A stretch of 64,000 nt of DNA from Arthrobacter sp. UKPF54-2 (GTDB lineage: Bacteria; Actinomycetota; Actinomycetes; Actinomycetales; Micrococcaceae), in contig NZ_CP040174.1 of the NCBI RefSeq assembly GCF_007858535.1, forward strand, positions 2,294,001-2,358,000, in the 5' to 3' direction. This document shows, piece by piece, positions 1 through 8,632 of this stretch. Position 1 is the first letter of the stretch. Every line of letters starts with the position of its first letter. The notes beneath the pieces are model-generated. The model did not search any database, was not told the origin of the DNA, and saw only the letters and a list, made by a program, of their open reading frames with translations. The position numbers and the translations under genes were made by a program.

Positions 1-74
1 CCGTGATCGTGGCCGTGACCAACTTCATCGTGGACATCGTCGCCGCGCTGATCGACCCCCGCGTGAGGTACTGA
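1..74 (+). CDS. ABC transporter permease (DppB-like), C-terminal end only
   Basis: The last 23 codons of a plus-strand gene run into the window and stop at TGA 72-74. The visible residues (VTNFIVDIVAALIDPRVRY) match the final helix and the DPRVRY tail typical of DppB/OppB-type permeases of peptide/nickel importers. The DppC-like gene starts 1 base later, so the two are co-transcribed. The rest of the gene lies outside the window. Confidence 0.8.
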   Translation, partial: VIVAVTNFIVDIVAALIDPRVRY

Positions 75-75
75 C

Positions 76-1104
76 ATGAGCATCGAACCCACCATTGCCG
101 CAGAAAACCGCCGGGACCCCTGGTTCCGGCGGCTGCCGGTCGTTTCCCACTTCAACAAGAGCGTCGGCCTGCAACGGGGGATGCTCGTCGCCGGGCTCAT
201 CCTGACCGCGCTGTTCCTGCTGACCGCGATCTTCGCTCCGCTGATCGCGCCATACGGCTTCTCGCAGATCTCCGACGCCGAGGGCAGCTTCCCCGCGCAG
301 CAGGCCCCCGGCGGCCGGCACCTGCTCGGCACCACCGTCGGCGGCTACGACGTGTTCTCCAGGGTCGTCTGGGGCGCCCAAACCGCCGTGATGGTGATCG
401 TGGTCGCCGTGATCATGTCCATCTTCATCGGCGTGATCCTCGGCCTGGTCAGCGGCTACATCGGCGGCTGGCTGGACCGGATCCTCGTCGTGATCGCCGA
501 CGCCGTCTACGCCTTCCCGTCCCTGCTGGTGGCCATCGTCATGGCGATCGTGATCAGCGGCGGGCGTTCCAACCTCTGGGGCGGCATCCTGGCTGCGGCG
601 ATCTCCATCACCGTGGTCTTCATCCCGCAGTACTTCCGCGTCATCCGCGCCGAAACCATCCGGCTCAAGGCCGAGCCCTTCGTCGAATCCGCCAAGGTGG
701 TGGGCGCCTCCAACATCCGGATCATGACCCGCCACATCTACAAGAACGCCACCCGCACGCTGCCGTTGATCTTCACGCTGAACGCCTCCGAAGCCATCCT
801 CACCCTCGCGGGCCTGGGCTTCCTCGGGTTCGGCATCGAACCGACGTCGGCCGCCGAATGGGGCTTCGACCTCAACAAGGCACTGGCGGACACCACCTCC
901 GGCATCTGGTGGACCGGTGTCTTCCCGGGCCTGGCCATTGTCCTCACCGTGGTGGGGCTGACCCTGGTCGGCGAAAGCATCAACGACCTCAACGACCCGC
1001 GCCTGCGCGGACGCAAGAAGGCTGCCTCTGGCAAAGCCGGACCCGACGCCGCTGGCTCCGCCGGCGCGCAGGCAGCGCTCTCAGACGAAGTGAGAAGTTC
1101 ATGA
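76..1104 (+). CDS. ABC transporter permease, DppC/OppC family
   Basis: This 342-aa protein is the second membrane subunit of a peptide/nickel-type ABC importer. A cytoplasmic N-terminus with the OppC_N-type segment is followed by a first membrane helix at about residues 35-58. The BPD_transp_1 permease domain then has several helices between about 100 and 300. The EAA loop that contacts the ATPase is visible near residue 200 (ESAKVVGASNIRIMTRH). The start follows the upstream permease stop by 1 base, and the stop overlaps the ATPase start as ATGA. The Ala/Gly/Lys-rich tail after residue 310 is probably a disordered extension. The substrate cannot be told from the sequence; dipeptide or oligopeptide is the default reading of the family. 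Confidence 0.9.
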   Translation: MSIEPTIAAENRRDPWFRRLPVVSHFNKSVGLQRGMLVAGLILTALFLLTAIFAPLIAPYGFSQISDAEGSFPAQQAPGGRHLLGTTVGGYDVFSRVVWGAQTAVMVIVVAVIMSIFIGVILGLVSGYIGGWLDRILVVIADAVYAFPSLLVAIVMAIVISGGRSNLWGGILAAAISITVVFIPQYFRVIRAETIRLKAEPFVESAKVVGASNIRIMTRHIYKNATRTLPLIFTLNASEAILTLAGLGFLGFGIEPTSAAEWGFDLNKALADTTSGIWWTGVFPGLAIVLTVVGLTLVGESINDLNDPRLRGRKKAASGKAGPDAAGSAGAQAALSDEVRSS

Positions 1105-2807
1105 GCACCAATATCGGCTCCGTTTCAGACCAGCACGCCCGCGGTACCGGGCCCGTGCTGGACATCAACAACCTCAAGGTCACCTTCGCCACGGACGCCG
1201 GGGACGTCTATGCCGTGAAGGATGTCAGCCTCGAGGTCAACCCCGGCGAGGTTGTCGCCATCGTGGGCGAATCCGGCTCCGGCAAGACCGTCACCGCCAA
1301 GACCATCCTGGGGCTGCTGCCGGAGACCGCCATCAGCTCCGGCGCCGTGCTGATCAACGGCAACAACGTGATCAGTGTCAGCGCGTCCAAGCTGCGGGAA
1401 ATCCGCGGCCGCGACGTGGCCATGGTGTTCCAGGAGCCCTCCACCGCGCTAAACCCCGTCTTCACCGTGGGTTGGCAGATCGCCGAGGGCATCCGTGCCC
1501 ACGCCGGCCACGGCCGGGTCAGCGCCAAGGACGCCAAGGCGCGGGCCATCGATGCCCTGCGCAAGGTCGGCATCCCGGACCCGGAAACCCGGGTCAACTA
1601 CTACCCGCACCAGTTCTCCGGCGGGCAGAAGCAGCGCGTTGTCATTGCCGCGGCACTGGCGCTCAACCCGGGGCTGATCGTCGCCGACGAACCGACCACC
1701 GCGCTGGATGTCACGGTGCAGGCGGAGATCCTGGAACTCCTGCGCGAGCTCAGGGACCAGTACGGCACCTCGATTGTGCTCATCACTCACAACATGGGCG
1801 TCGTGGCCGACCTCGCCGACCGCGTCGTCGTGATGTACCAGGGCGACGTCGTCGAAGAGGCCAGCTCGCGGGTGCTCTTCGCGGAACCGAAGCAGGACTA
1901 CACGAAGAAGCTCCTGGCGGCCGTCCCGCACCTGGGCCGGAACTCCGCCTCGGCGGGCATGACCGAACGCGCGCACCAGGGCGGCAAGGTCCTGGTCGAG
2001 GCAAAGAATCTGACCATCGAGTACCCCGGCCGGTTAGGCAGCCCCGCGTTCAAGGCCGTGGACGGCGTGAACTTCACGCTCTCCGAGGGCGAGGTCTTTG
2101 GCCTCGTCGGCGAGTCCGGCTCCGGTAAGACGACGATCGGCCGCGCCATCGCTGGCCTGAACAAGACCACGGGCGGCAGCCTGAAGGTGCTCGACTACGA
2201 GATGCTCAATCTCAAGGAGCGCACCTTCAAGCCGCTGCGCAAGCAGATCGGGTTCGTGTTCCAGGACCCGGCGGCCTCGTTCAACCCGCAGCTCACCATC
2301 GGTGACTGCATCGCCGAGCCGCTGATCATCCACAGCAAGCCGACGCCGGCCCAGGCCCGCCAGCGGACCCGCGAGCTGCTCGAATCGGTGCAGCTGCCGG
2401 CGTCGTACGCCGAGCGCTACCCGCACGAGCTCTCCGGCGGCCAGCGCCAGCGCGCGTCATTGGCGCGGGCGTTGATCCTGAACCCGAAGCTGCTGATCGC
2501 CGACGAGCCGACGTCGGCGTTGGATGTTTCGGTGCAGGCGAAGGTGCTGGAGCTGTTCAAGGAGATCCAGGCCGAATTCGGTTTCGCCTGCCTGTTCATC
2601 AGCCACGACCTAGCCGTGGTGGACATCCTCTCGCACTGGGTCGGTGTCTTGTACAAGGGCAAGATGGTGGAACAGGGCCTCGGAAACCAGGTCATGGGCC
2701 ACCCGCAGCACGAGTACACGAAGAAGCTCATCGCGTCCCTGCCGGTTCCGGATCCGGATGAGCAGGCCCGGCGCCGCGAGGAGTTCCGCGCGGTGCTCGG
2801 CGCCTGA
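1101..2807 (+). CDS. Fused double ATPase of peptide/nickel ABC importer (DppD-DppF type)
   Basis: This 568-aa protein carries two complete ABC ATPase cassettes, equivalent to separate DppD and DppF. Cassette 1 has Walker A GESGSGKT (56-63), signature FSGGQKQR (172-179) and Walker B LIVADEP (192-198). Cassette 2 has Walker A GESGSGKT (337-344), signature LSGGQRQR and Walker B LLIADEPTSALD. Each cassette is followed by the oligopeptide-transporter C-terminal extension (YTKKLLAAVP and YTKKLIASLP). The start is the ATG at 1101 that overlaps the permease stop; the frame stays open upstream to 858, but that part lies over the permease gene and has no homologous look. It energises the two upstream permeases. 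The substrate-binding protein is not in the window. Confidence 0.93.
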   Translation: MSTNIGSVSDQHARGTGPVLDINNLKVTFATDAGDVYAVKDVSLEVNPGEVVAIVGESGSGKTVTAKTILGLLPETAISSGAVLINGNNVISVSASKLREIRGRDVAMVFQEPSTALNPVFTVGWQIAEGIRAHAGHGRVSAKDAKARAIDALRKVGIPDPETRVNYYPHQFSGGQKQRVVIAAALALNPGLIVADEPTTALDVTVQAEILELLRELRDQYGTSIVLITHNMGVVADLADRVVVMYQGDVVEEASSRVLFAEPKQDYTKKLLAAVPHLGRNSASAGMTERAHQGGKVLVEAKNLTIEYPGRLGSPAFKAVDGVNFTLSEGEVFGLVGESGSGKTTIGRAIAGLNKTTGGSLKVLDYEMLNLKERTFKPLRKQIGFVFQDPAASFNPQLTIGDCIAEPLIIHSKPTPAQARQRTRELLESVQLPASYAERYPHELSGGQRQRASLARALILNPKLLIADEPTSALDVSVQAKVLELFKEIQAEFGFACLFISHDLAVVDILSHWVGVLYKGKMVEQGLGNQVMGHPQHEYTKKLIASLPVPDPDEQARRREEFRAVLGA

Positions 2808-2833
2808 GCCGGGCCGCTCCGGCAGCACCCAAG

Positions 2834-2880
2834 GGGCATGCCCGCCGTTCACTGCGAACGGCGGGCATGCCCGTTTTTTT
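2834..2880 (+). terminator. Strong intrinsic terminator after the ABC importer operon
   Basis: A perfect 17-bp GC-rich inverted repeat (2834-2850 and 2856-2872) with a 5-nt loop is followed by GTTTTTTT ending at 2880. It lies 26 bases after the ATPase stop codon. Confidence 0.95.
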
Positions 2881-2927
2881 GGCCCGGCTGGCCGGCTTAA
2901 CACCGGAGGGGATTTCAGCCGGCCCCC

Positions 2928-2939
2928 TAGACTGGGTCA
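2928..2939 (+). promoter_or_regulatory. -10 element TAGACT, likely leaderless promoter of chorismate mutase
   Basis: TAGACT at 2928-2933 matches the actinobacterial housekeeping -10 and lies exactly 6 bases before the ATG at 2940. Transcription would therefore start at or next to the start codon, giving a leaderless mRNA. No convincing -35 is seen 16-18 bases upstream. Confidence 0.55.
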
Positions 2940-3368
2940 ATGACCGAGCAGAACCAGAACCTCCACCACGACGCCGACGCCGATCCCTACGACCCCGCCG
3001 CCAGTTCCCTGGCCGGGCACGTGGATCCCGCGGTGATGGCGGAGCTGCTCTCGATCCGCTCCAGCATCGACAACATCGACGCCACCCTGGTGTTCCTGCT
3101 GGCCGAGCGGTTCAAGGCCACGCAGAAAGTCGGCTTCCTTAAGGCCGCGCACCAGCTTCCCGCCGGCGACCCTGGCCGCGAGACGGCACAGATCGCCCGG
3201 CTGCGCCGGCTCGCCGCCGAAGCCCACCTGGACCCGGCGTTCGCGGAGAAGTTCCTGAACTTCATCATCGGCGAGGTGATCCGCCACCACGAGGCCATCG
3301 CCGAGGACCACCAGGCCGCCGCGCACCAGGCCGCCGCCGCGGACCCCGCCGTCTCCGCGGAGGCCTAG
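2940..3368 (+). CDS. Chorismate mutase, AroQ class
   Basis: This 142-aa protein should convert chorismate to prephenate in phenylalanine and tyrosine synthesis in the cytoplasm. The helical AroQ domain covers about residues 30-125. Family landmarks are visible: SIRSSIDNIDATLVFLLAERF, then the TQKVGFLKA segment, PGRETAQIARLRRLAAEAHLD, and FLNFIIGEVIRHHE in the last helix. The N-terminal 28 residues and the His/Ala-rich tail look disordered. There is no signal peptide, so it is not the secreted type. The ATG follows a -10 element by 6 bases with no ribosome-binding site, pointing to leaderless expression. The MetE-like gene begins 2 bases after the stop. Confidence 0.9.
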   Translation: MTEQNQNLHHDADADPYDPAASSLAGHVDPAVMAELLSIRSSIDNIDATLVFLLAERFKATQKVGFLKAAHQLPAGDPGRETAQIARLRRLAAEAHLDPAFAEKFLNFIIGEVIRHHEAIAEDHQAAAHQAAAADPAVSAEA

Positions 3369-3370
3369 CC

Positions 3371-4420
3371 GTGCCCGGACCTGTTCCGCCTGTGTCTGCC
3401 CCCGCTCAGGTCACGGCCACCGCCCTGGGCCCGTGGCCGGGGGAGGACCCGGTCGAGGCCGCCCGGATCATCCGCGGCGAGCTGGGCAGCCCGCACCTTC
3501 CCTTCCTCGCCGAGCTCCCGGACCGCGGCGTCGGCTCGGACGCGCTGGGCCGCACCGCGTCGCTGCTGGAGGGCCTCGCCGTCGACGTCCAGCCGTTCGG
3601 CTGGCGGTTCGTCGACCGGCCCGGCAAGGACCTGATGCGGGCCCGCTCGGCGCTGTCCACCGACATTAACGTCCTCGCCGACGTCGTCGGGGCCGAAGAG
3701 GTACCCGCGGCCGAGCTGAAGATCCAGTTGCGCGGCCCGCTGAGCCTGGCCGCCGGCCTGCACCTGCACAACGGCGAACGGGCCCTCATCGACCACGGCG
3801 CCCGGCGCGACCTGGCGGCCTCACTCGCGGCCGGCGTGGACGCCTACCTGCGGCGGGTCGCCGCCGCCGTCCCCGGCGCCGGGCTGGTGGTGCAGCTCGA
3901 CGAACCGGATATCGCCGCCGTGATGGCCGGAACCATCCCCACCTCCAGCGGCTACCGCACCCTGCGCGCCGTGCCGGGGTCCGAGGTGACCGAATCCTGG
4001 CGGGTAGTCGTCGACGCCCTGCGCGCGGCCGGGGCGGCCGAAATCGTGGTCTCCGTGCCCGAAGTCGAGGCACCCTTCGACCGGATCCTCGCCGCCGGCG
4101 CGGACGGGATCGCGGTGCCGCTGCGGGCGCTGACCTCCCGCCAGTGGGAGCAGCTCGCCGGCGCGGTCGAGGCCGGCAAACGCCTGTGGGCCGGCGCGCT
4201 GCCGGTCGAGGACCCCGCGGCGGCGCTGCCCCGCGTGCCGCAGGCGGTCGAAACGCTGTGGCGGCCGTGGCGCCAGCTCGGACTCCCGGCCGGCGCGCTG
4301 GGCTCGGTGCGGGTCACTCCGTCCGGCGGCCTCGCCGGACACACCCCCGCGTCCGCGACGGCGGTGCTGGCCCGGCTGACGCAACTCGCCGACGGGCTGA
4401 ACCAGCTCGCCCTCGGCTAG
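3371..4420 (+). CDS. Cobalamin-independent methionine synthase-like protein (MetE C-terminal fold)
   Basis: This 349-aa protein resembles the short actinobacterial relatives of the MetE C-terminal TIM barrel (compare M. tuberculosis Rv3015c). Landmarks include the N-terminal GxWPGEDPVEAARII motif, an RGPLSLAAGLHL segment, VVQLDEPDIAAV near residue 178, and the C-terminal VRVTPSGGLAG. True MetE binds the catalytic zinc through a HxC motif and a late Cys; no such motif is visible here, and the protein contains essentially no cysteine, so methionine synthase activity is doubtful. The GTG start at 3371 is 2 bases after the chorismate mutase stop, so the genes are probably co-transcribed. The next gene is convergent and ends only 3 bases away. 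Confidence 0.75.
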   Translation: MPGPVPPVSAPAQVTATALGPWPGEDPVEAARIIRGELGSPHLPFLAELPDRGVGSDALGRTASLLEGLAVDVQPFGWRFVDRPGKDLMRARSALSTDINVLADVVGAEEVPAAELKIQLRGPLSLAAGLHLHNGERALIDHGARRDLAASLAAGVDAYLRRVAAAVPGAGLVVQLDEPDIAAVMAGTIPTSSGYRTLRAVPGSEVTESWRVVVDALRAAGAAEIVVSVPEVEAPFDRILAAGADGIAVPLRALTSRQWEQLAGAVEAGKRLWAGALPVEDPAAALPRVPQAVETLWRPWRQLGLPAGALGSVRVTPSGGLAGHTPASATAVLARLTQLADGLNQLALG

Positions 4421-4423
4421 GAG

Positions 4424-5134
4424 CTAGATGCGGTGTTCCCAGCGGTCGGGCCGGACCCGCGCGGGGAGCTGGCCGGGGCCCGACGCGCCGGCGGGGTAGG
4501 GCTCAAGCCGGTAGTCGAAGTGGCCGGCATAGACCAGCACCAGCCCGATCTGCGGCTGGATCACCTTGACCTGAATCCGGTGCCGTCCCTCGTCCGCGTC
4601 CCACCACTGCTCGGCATAGGCCTTGGCGTCCAGGGCCGCCGGCAGCGGGATCCGCAGCGGGCCCAGGAACAGCCGGGAAGCCTCGGAGACGCCGCGCAGC
4701 CGTCCCTCCGGGGTGACGCTGAGGTTGAGGTCCGTGACGAGCCGGCGGTAGCGGCCCACGTAGTCCACCAGCCGCGGGGTGCCGGCGGAGGTGTCCAGGC
4801 TGGTGGTGTCGTGGAAGATCCTCGTGGTCCGCGGGAAGAAGATGTCCCGCCGGGCGGTCAGGCTGGGGCGGCCGAAAGGGTCCAGATGGGCGTGGTTCTC
4901 AATCCGGAACCTGATGCCCTCGCCGTACTCCGGGAAAAACGCCTGCTCACCGGTGGCGAGCCGCAGCAGCGGCCGCAGCCACGCCTGCCGGCAGCCGACG
5001 ACGTCGAAGACGCCCTCGCCGACCCCGTAGCGGCCGGAGCCGGGCACCAGGGAGAAGTACTCCTGCAGTTCGGGCTGCAGCTTGGCAAAGTCCGGTCCTA
5101 GACCGAGCCGGTAGATCGGTTCATAGCCGTTCAC
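4424..5134 (-). CDS. DUF4166 domain-containing protein
   Basis: This 236-aa soluble protein of unknown biochemical function matches the DUF4166 pattern: an N-terminal YRLGLGPDFAKLQPELQEYF, a GVFDVVGCRQAWLRPLLRL segment, a NHAHLDPFGRPSLTARRDIFF strand region and a C-terminal QPQIGLVLVYAGHFDYRL. No signal peptide or membrane segment is seen. It follows the DUF58 gene by 16 bases on the same strand, so it is probably the last gene of the MoxR-DUF58 operon. Its stop nearly touches the convergent MetE-like gene. Function is not assigned. Confidence 0.75.
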   Translation of the reverse strand: MNGYEPIYRLGLGPDFAKLQPELQEYFSLVPGSGRYGVGEGVFDVVGCRQAWLRPLLRLATGEQAFFPEYGEGIRFRIENHAHLDPFGRPSLTARRDIFFPRTTRIFHDTTSLDTSAGTPRLVDYVGRYRRLVTDLNLSVTPEGRLRGVSEASRLFLGPLRIPLPAALDAKAYAEQWWDADEGRHRIQVKVIQPQIGLVLVYAGHFDYRLEPYPAGASGPGQLPARVRPDRWEHRI

Positions 5135-5150
5135 GGCATCCTCCTCAGGG

Positions 5151-6443
5151 TCACAGCCGTCCCGCGGCCTTTAAACGAATGTACGCGTCCGCGAGGGCCG
5201 GCGGCAGCTGCGCGGGTTCGGCGTCGACGACTTCGACGCCGGCCTGGCGCAGCTGGGAGCTGACCGCGTCGCGTTCGAGCAGGGCGCGTTCGGCCGCCGC
5301 GGCGCGGAACACGCCGGTGGCACTCGAGCGCTCCCGCTGCATCTCACCGAGCATGGGGTCCCGTACCGAGGCGACCACCACCACATGCTGCTGCGCCAGC
5401 TGGGCGGCCACGGGCAGGAGCCCCTCTTCGGGCGCGCCGCCGTCGAGTGCAGTCAGCAGCACCACCAGGGAGCGGTGTGCGGACACGGAGCGGACCTGGG
5501 CGGTGATCTGGGTCCAGTCGAGTTCGATGAGTTCGGCCGCCAGCGGGGCCATCGCCTGGACCAGCTGGCCGAGCAGGTTGCCCCGGGCCGCGGACCCGGC
5601 CCGGGCCCGGAGCATACGGTCGAAGGCGAGGAAGTCCACCCGGTCCCCGCCGCGTTCGGCGAGGACGGCCAGCAGCAGCGCCGCCTCGATGCCGGTGTCC
5701 AGCCGGGGCTCGTCGGCGATCCGGGCGGCGGCAGTGCGGGAGGTGTCGAGCAGGATGACCACGCGGCGGTCCCGTTCCGGCCGCCACGTCCGGACCACCA
5801 CGGCGGAACGGCGGGCCGTGGCGCGCCAGTCGATGGAGCGCACGTCGTCGCCGCGCACATAGTCGCGGAGGGAGTCGAATTCGGTGCCGGCGCCGCGGAT
5901 CTGGACCGCAGCCTTCCCGTCGAGCTCGCGCAGCTGGCGCAGTTTGGAGGGCAGGTGCCGCCGCGCGTTGAACGGCGGCAGCACCTTCAGCGCTCCGGGG
6001 CAGGGCAGGGTGCGCTGCCGGGCGGCGAGCCCCAGCGGGCCAAAGGCGCGGACGGTGACGTGCCCGGCCGCCAGCTGCCCGCGCCGGGTGGGCCTTAGCG
6101 TCACGGTCATCCGGCGGCGCTCGCCGGCCGGGACCAGCAGACGCTGGCGCGGGTTCTGCGCCCCGGCCGAGGGCTGCCACGCGTCGCGGAACAGGCCGCG
6201 CAGGGCGCGGCGGCCGGCGTTCGCGACCGTGAGGACGGACTCCGCCGACCCGCCCAGGGCGACGCTGCCGGGCTCGCTGCGCTGCACCGAGACGTGCCGC
6301 AGCGGCACGGCCAGGCCCAGGTCCAGCAGCGCCGCGGCCGCCAGCAGCAGAAGCACCACCGTCGCCGACTGCCAGCCGGGCGCGAGCGCGGCCGGGACCA
6401 GGCCCAGCAGCGCCAGTAGCACAAAGCGTCCGGAAATCGCCAT
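5151..6443 (-). CDS. DUF58 domain-containing membrane protein, MoxR partner
   Basis: This 430-aa protein has two N-terminal hydrophobic segments (about residues 6-22 and 25-48), an immunoglobulin-like middle region (about 50-160), and a DUF58 domain. The DUF58 hallmark GTEFDSLRDYVRGDDVRSID followed by WRATARR is at about residues 185-210. A von Willebrand A-like core follows, with RRVVILLDTSRT supplying the DxS metal site. Such proteins are known partners of MoxR ATPases, probably in envelope protein or metal-centre maturation. The gene starts 3 bases after the MoxR stop, fitting translational coupling. It is anchored in the cytoplasmic membrane with the DUF58 domain predicted inside. Confidence 0.85.
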   Translation of the reverse strand: MAISGRFVLLALLGLVPAALAPGWQSATVVLLLLAAAALLDLGLAVPLRHVSVQRSEPGSVALGGSAESVLTVANAGRRALRGLFRDAWQPSAGAQNPRQRLLVPAGERRRMTVTLRPTRRGQLAAGHVTVRAFGPLGLAARQRTLPCPGALKVLPPFNARRHLPSKLRQLRELDGKAAVQIRGAGTEFDSLRDYVRGDDVRSIDWRATARRSAVVVRTWRPERDRRVVILLDTSRTAAARIADEPRLDTGIEAALLLAVLAERGGDRVDFLAFDRMLRARAGSAARGNLLGQLVQAMAPLAAELIELDWTQITAQVRSVSAHRSLVVLLTALDGGAPEEGLLPVAAQLAQQHVVVVASVRDPMLGEMQRERSSATGVFRAAAAERALLERDAVSSQLRQAGVEVVDAEPAQLPPALADAYIRLKAAGRL

Positions 6444-6446
6444 GGC

Positions 6447-7487
6447 TTAGCGCGGGACGGGGACGGAGGCGAGGATGCTGCCGAGCACACCGTCGACCTG
6501 CACACCGTCCATCTGCGCCTCGGGCCGCAGTGCCACCCGGTGCCGCAGGCAGGGCAGTGCGAGGGCCTTGACGTCGTCGGGGGTGACGAAGCTCCGGCCG
6601 GAGAGCCAGGCCCAGGCGCGGGAGCCGTTGAGCAGGGCGGCGGCGCCGCGCGGGGAGACCCCGAGCTGGAATGACGGCGCCGCCCGGGTGGCACGGACGA
6701 TGTCGACGATGTAGCCGAGGACCTCGGGGCCGATTTCGACGGCGGCCACCGCCTGCCGTGCCCGCTCCAGTTCGGCCGGGCCGGCGACGGGGCGGATGCC
6801 GGCCGCGGCCAGCTGGCGGGGGTCGAAGCCGGCGGCGTGCCGGCGGATTACCTCGATCTCGTCCTGCCGTCCGGGCAGCGGCATGGTGAGCTTGAGCAGG
6901 AAGCGGTCCAGCTGGGCCTCCGGCAGGGGATAGGTGCCCTCGTACTCCACCGGGTTCTGCGTGGCCGCCACGATGAAGGGCGCGGGCAGCTCGCGGGAGA
7001 CGCCGTCCACCGAGACCTGCCGCTCCTCCATGGCCTCCAGGAGCGAGGCCTGGGTCTTGGGCGGGGTCCGGTTGATCTCGTCCGCGAGCAGGATGTTGGT
7101 GAAGACCGGGCCTTCCCGGAAGCTGAACTCGGAGGTGTGGGAATCGTAGATCAGCGAACCTGTGACGTCGCCGGGCATCAGGTCCGGGGTGAACTGGATC
7201 CGCTTGGTGTCCAGGCTGAGGGCTGCGGACAGGCTGCGCACCAGCAGGGTTTTGGCCACTCCGGGGACGCCTTCGATCAGCACATGGCCGCGGGACAGCA
7301 GGGCGATCAGCATCCCGGTGACGGTGGCGTCCTGCCCGACGACGGCCTTGGCGACCTCGCGGCGGACGTCCAGCAGGGCCTGGCGCACCGGATCGGCGCC
7401 GGCGGCCTCCCCGGGGACGTCGACGTCGTCCGCCGGCCCCGGAGCGGGGCGGGGCGCTGGCCAGGCTGCGGTGGTCTTCTCGTTCAT
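6447..7487 (-). CDS. MoxR family AAA+ ATPase
   Basis: This 346-aa protein is a MoxR-type AAA+ chaperone ATPase. It has Walker A GVPGVAKT (73-80), Walker B LLADEINR (133-140), the following TPPKTQASLLEAMEERQVSV and sensor-1 ATQNP motif. The lid domain carries GVSPRGAAALL. The first 30 residues are Ala/Pro-rich and probably flexible. The start is the ATG at 7487, which overlaps the DUF4350 stop as ATGA and has AGAGG about 10 bases upstream; longer in-frame starts lie inside DUF4350. It should remodel or assemble envelope proteins with the DUF58 protein encoded directly downstream. Confidence 0.92.
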   Translation of the reverse strand: MNEKTTAAWPAPRPAPGPADDVDVPGEAAGADPVRQALLDVRREVAKAVVGQDATVTGMLIALLSRGHVLIEGVPGVAKTLLVRSLSAALSLDTKRIQFTPDLMPGDVTGSLIYDSHTSEFSFREGPVFTNILLADEINRTPPKTQASLLEAMEERQVSVDGVSRELPAPFIVAATQNPVEYEGTYPLPEAQLDRFLLKLTMPLPGRQDEIEVIRRHAAGFDPRQLAAAGIRPVAGPAELERARQAVAAVEIGPEVLGYIVDIVRATRAAPSFQLGVSPRGAAALLNGSRAWAWLSGRSFVTPDDVKALALPCLRHRVALRPEAQMDGVQVDGVLGSILASVPVPR

Positions 7488-8632
7488 CGGGTGTGTACCT
7501 CTTTCTCTAGTCTGTCCAGTTGCTGGGCCCAGCGCACCAGCTCCGCTTCGGCGCGGGGTGTGGCGTTGAGGACGCTGCCGACTTCCTCGGGCGCCCGGCC
7601 CAGGCGCCGGCCGGCGGCGTCGATGATGGCGGCCGCCCCGGCGTCGGGCCCCAGGCGGAGGGTCCGGGCCAGCCGGACGAGGGTGCCGGCGCGGAGCACC
7701 TCGGTGGCCCGGTCGACGGCGCGCGCGTCGTGGTAGAGGCGGGCCCGTCCCTCGGCCGTCTCCACCGCCTTGACCACCACCGGAAGCGGCTCGAACACCA
7801 GCGGGCCGAGCCTGCGGCCGCGCCAGAACATGGCCAACAGCGCCACGAACGCCAGCCAGGGGCCGAGGACGCGGGTCCACGGGGCGGCGAGTTCATCGAG
7901 GGTCGCGGGCTGCTTCACGGCGGGGACGTCGGAGAGACCGGGCAGGTACCAGATCAGGTGTCGTTCCGCGCCGAGGCTCCGCAGCACCAGGGCCGCGTTC
8001 CCTTCCTTGGCCAGGGCGCCGTTGCTGAGGATCTCGGTGGTGCCCAGCACCACTGTCCGGCCGTCCTCGCTGCCGGCGTAGAGGCCGCCCTGGCCGCCGG
8101 GTGGTGCGTAGCACACCACCTCCCCGTCATACAGGTAGCCGTTCCTGGCCGTGACGGTGCCGGCAGCGGCGGGATCCGGGAGGACACAGTCCGGGGCGAG
8201 GACCTCCGTGCGCTCCTGCACCACCCCGGCCTGCACGATTTCGCCGGTGAGGCCCTGCAGCGTGTTCAGCCGCGGGGTGAGAACCACCAGCCGGTCCGTG
8301 GCGCCGCCCAAGTACTGCAGCTGGTCCCGGCCGAGGTAGCCGTTGCGGTCATAGAGCAGGACGGTGGTGCCTTCGCCGGCGCGCCGGGCGGCGTCGAGCG
8401 CCCGGACGGTGGCGTCCAGGGACTCCTGCTGTTCAACGGCGACGCCGTGGCGGCCGAGGATTTCCGCGGCGGCGCGTGCCCCGTCCGGGGCGGGATTCCG
8501 GGTGGACAGCGGGGTGCGGTCGCCGCCGGGCTGCAGCTGGATCACGGCCGTCAGGACCAGGGCGGCGATGAACACGGCGCCGAGGATGGCCCAGGTGCGG
8601 TGCCGGCGGAGCAGCGCCGTCGTCCGGCTCAC
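7484..8632 (-). CDS. DUF4350 domain-containing membrane protein
   Basis: This 382-aa protein begins with a membrane anchor (about residues 13-32). An extracytoplasmic DUF4350 domain follows, with the family's TPLSTRNPAPDGARAAAEIL, an intact-looking Rossmann-like core (VLLYDRNGYL, LVVLTPR) and GTTEILSNGALAKEGNAALVL. A second membrane helix is near 265-285 (WLAFVALLAMFWRGRRLGP). The C-terminal 90 residues are cytoplasmic and helical. Family members occur next to MoxR, DUF58 and DUF4129 genes, as here. Both ends overlap neighbours by 4 bases (ATGA), showing tight translational coupling. The biochemical role is unknown. Confidence 0.82.
   Translation of the reverse strand: MSRTTALLRRHRTWAILGAVFIAALVLTAVIQLQPGGDRTPLSTRNPAPDGARAAAEILGRHGVAVEQQESLDATVRALDAARRAGEGTTVLLYDRNGYLGRDQLQYLGGATDRLVVLTPRLNTLQGLTGEIVQAGVVQERTEVLAPDCVLPDPAAAGTVTARNGYLYDGEVVCYAPPGGQGGLYAGSEDGRTVVLGTTEILSNGALAKEGNAALVLRSLGAERHLIWYLPGLSDVPAVKQPATLDELAAPWTRVLGPWLAFVALLAMFWRGRRLGPLVFEPLPVVVKAVETAEGRARLYHDARAVDRATEVLRAGTLVRLARTLRLGPDAGAAAIIDAAGRRLGRAPEEVGSVLNATPRAEAELVRWAQQLDRLEKEVHTR

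Noticed and set aside
858..1100. Extended N-terminus of the fused ATPase
   Set aside because: The extra 81 codons lie wholly over the permease gene in another frame and show Arg/Gly/Pro shadow composition. The ATG at 1101 gives a normal ABC start and an ATGA overlap.
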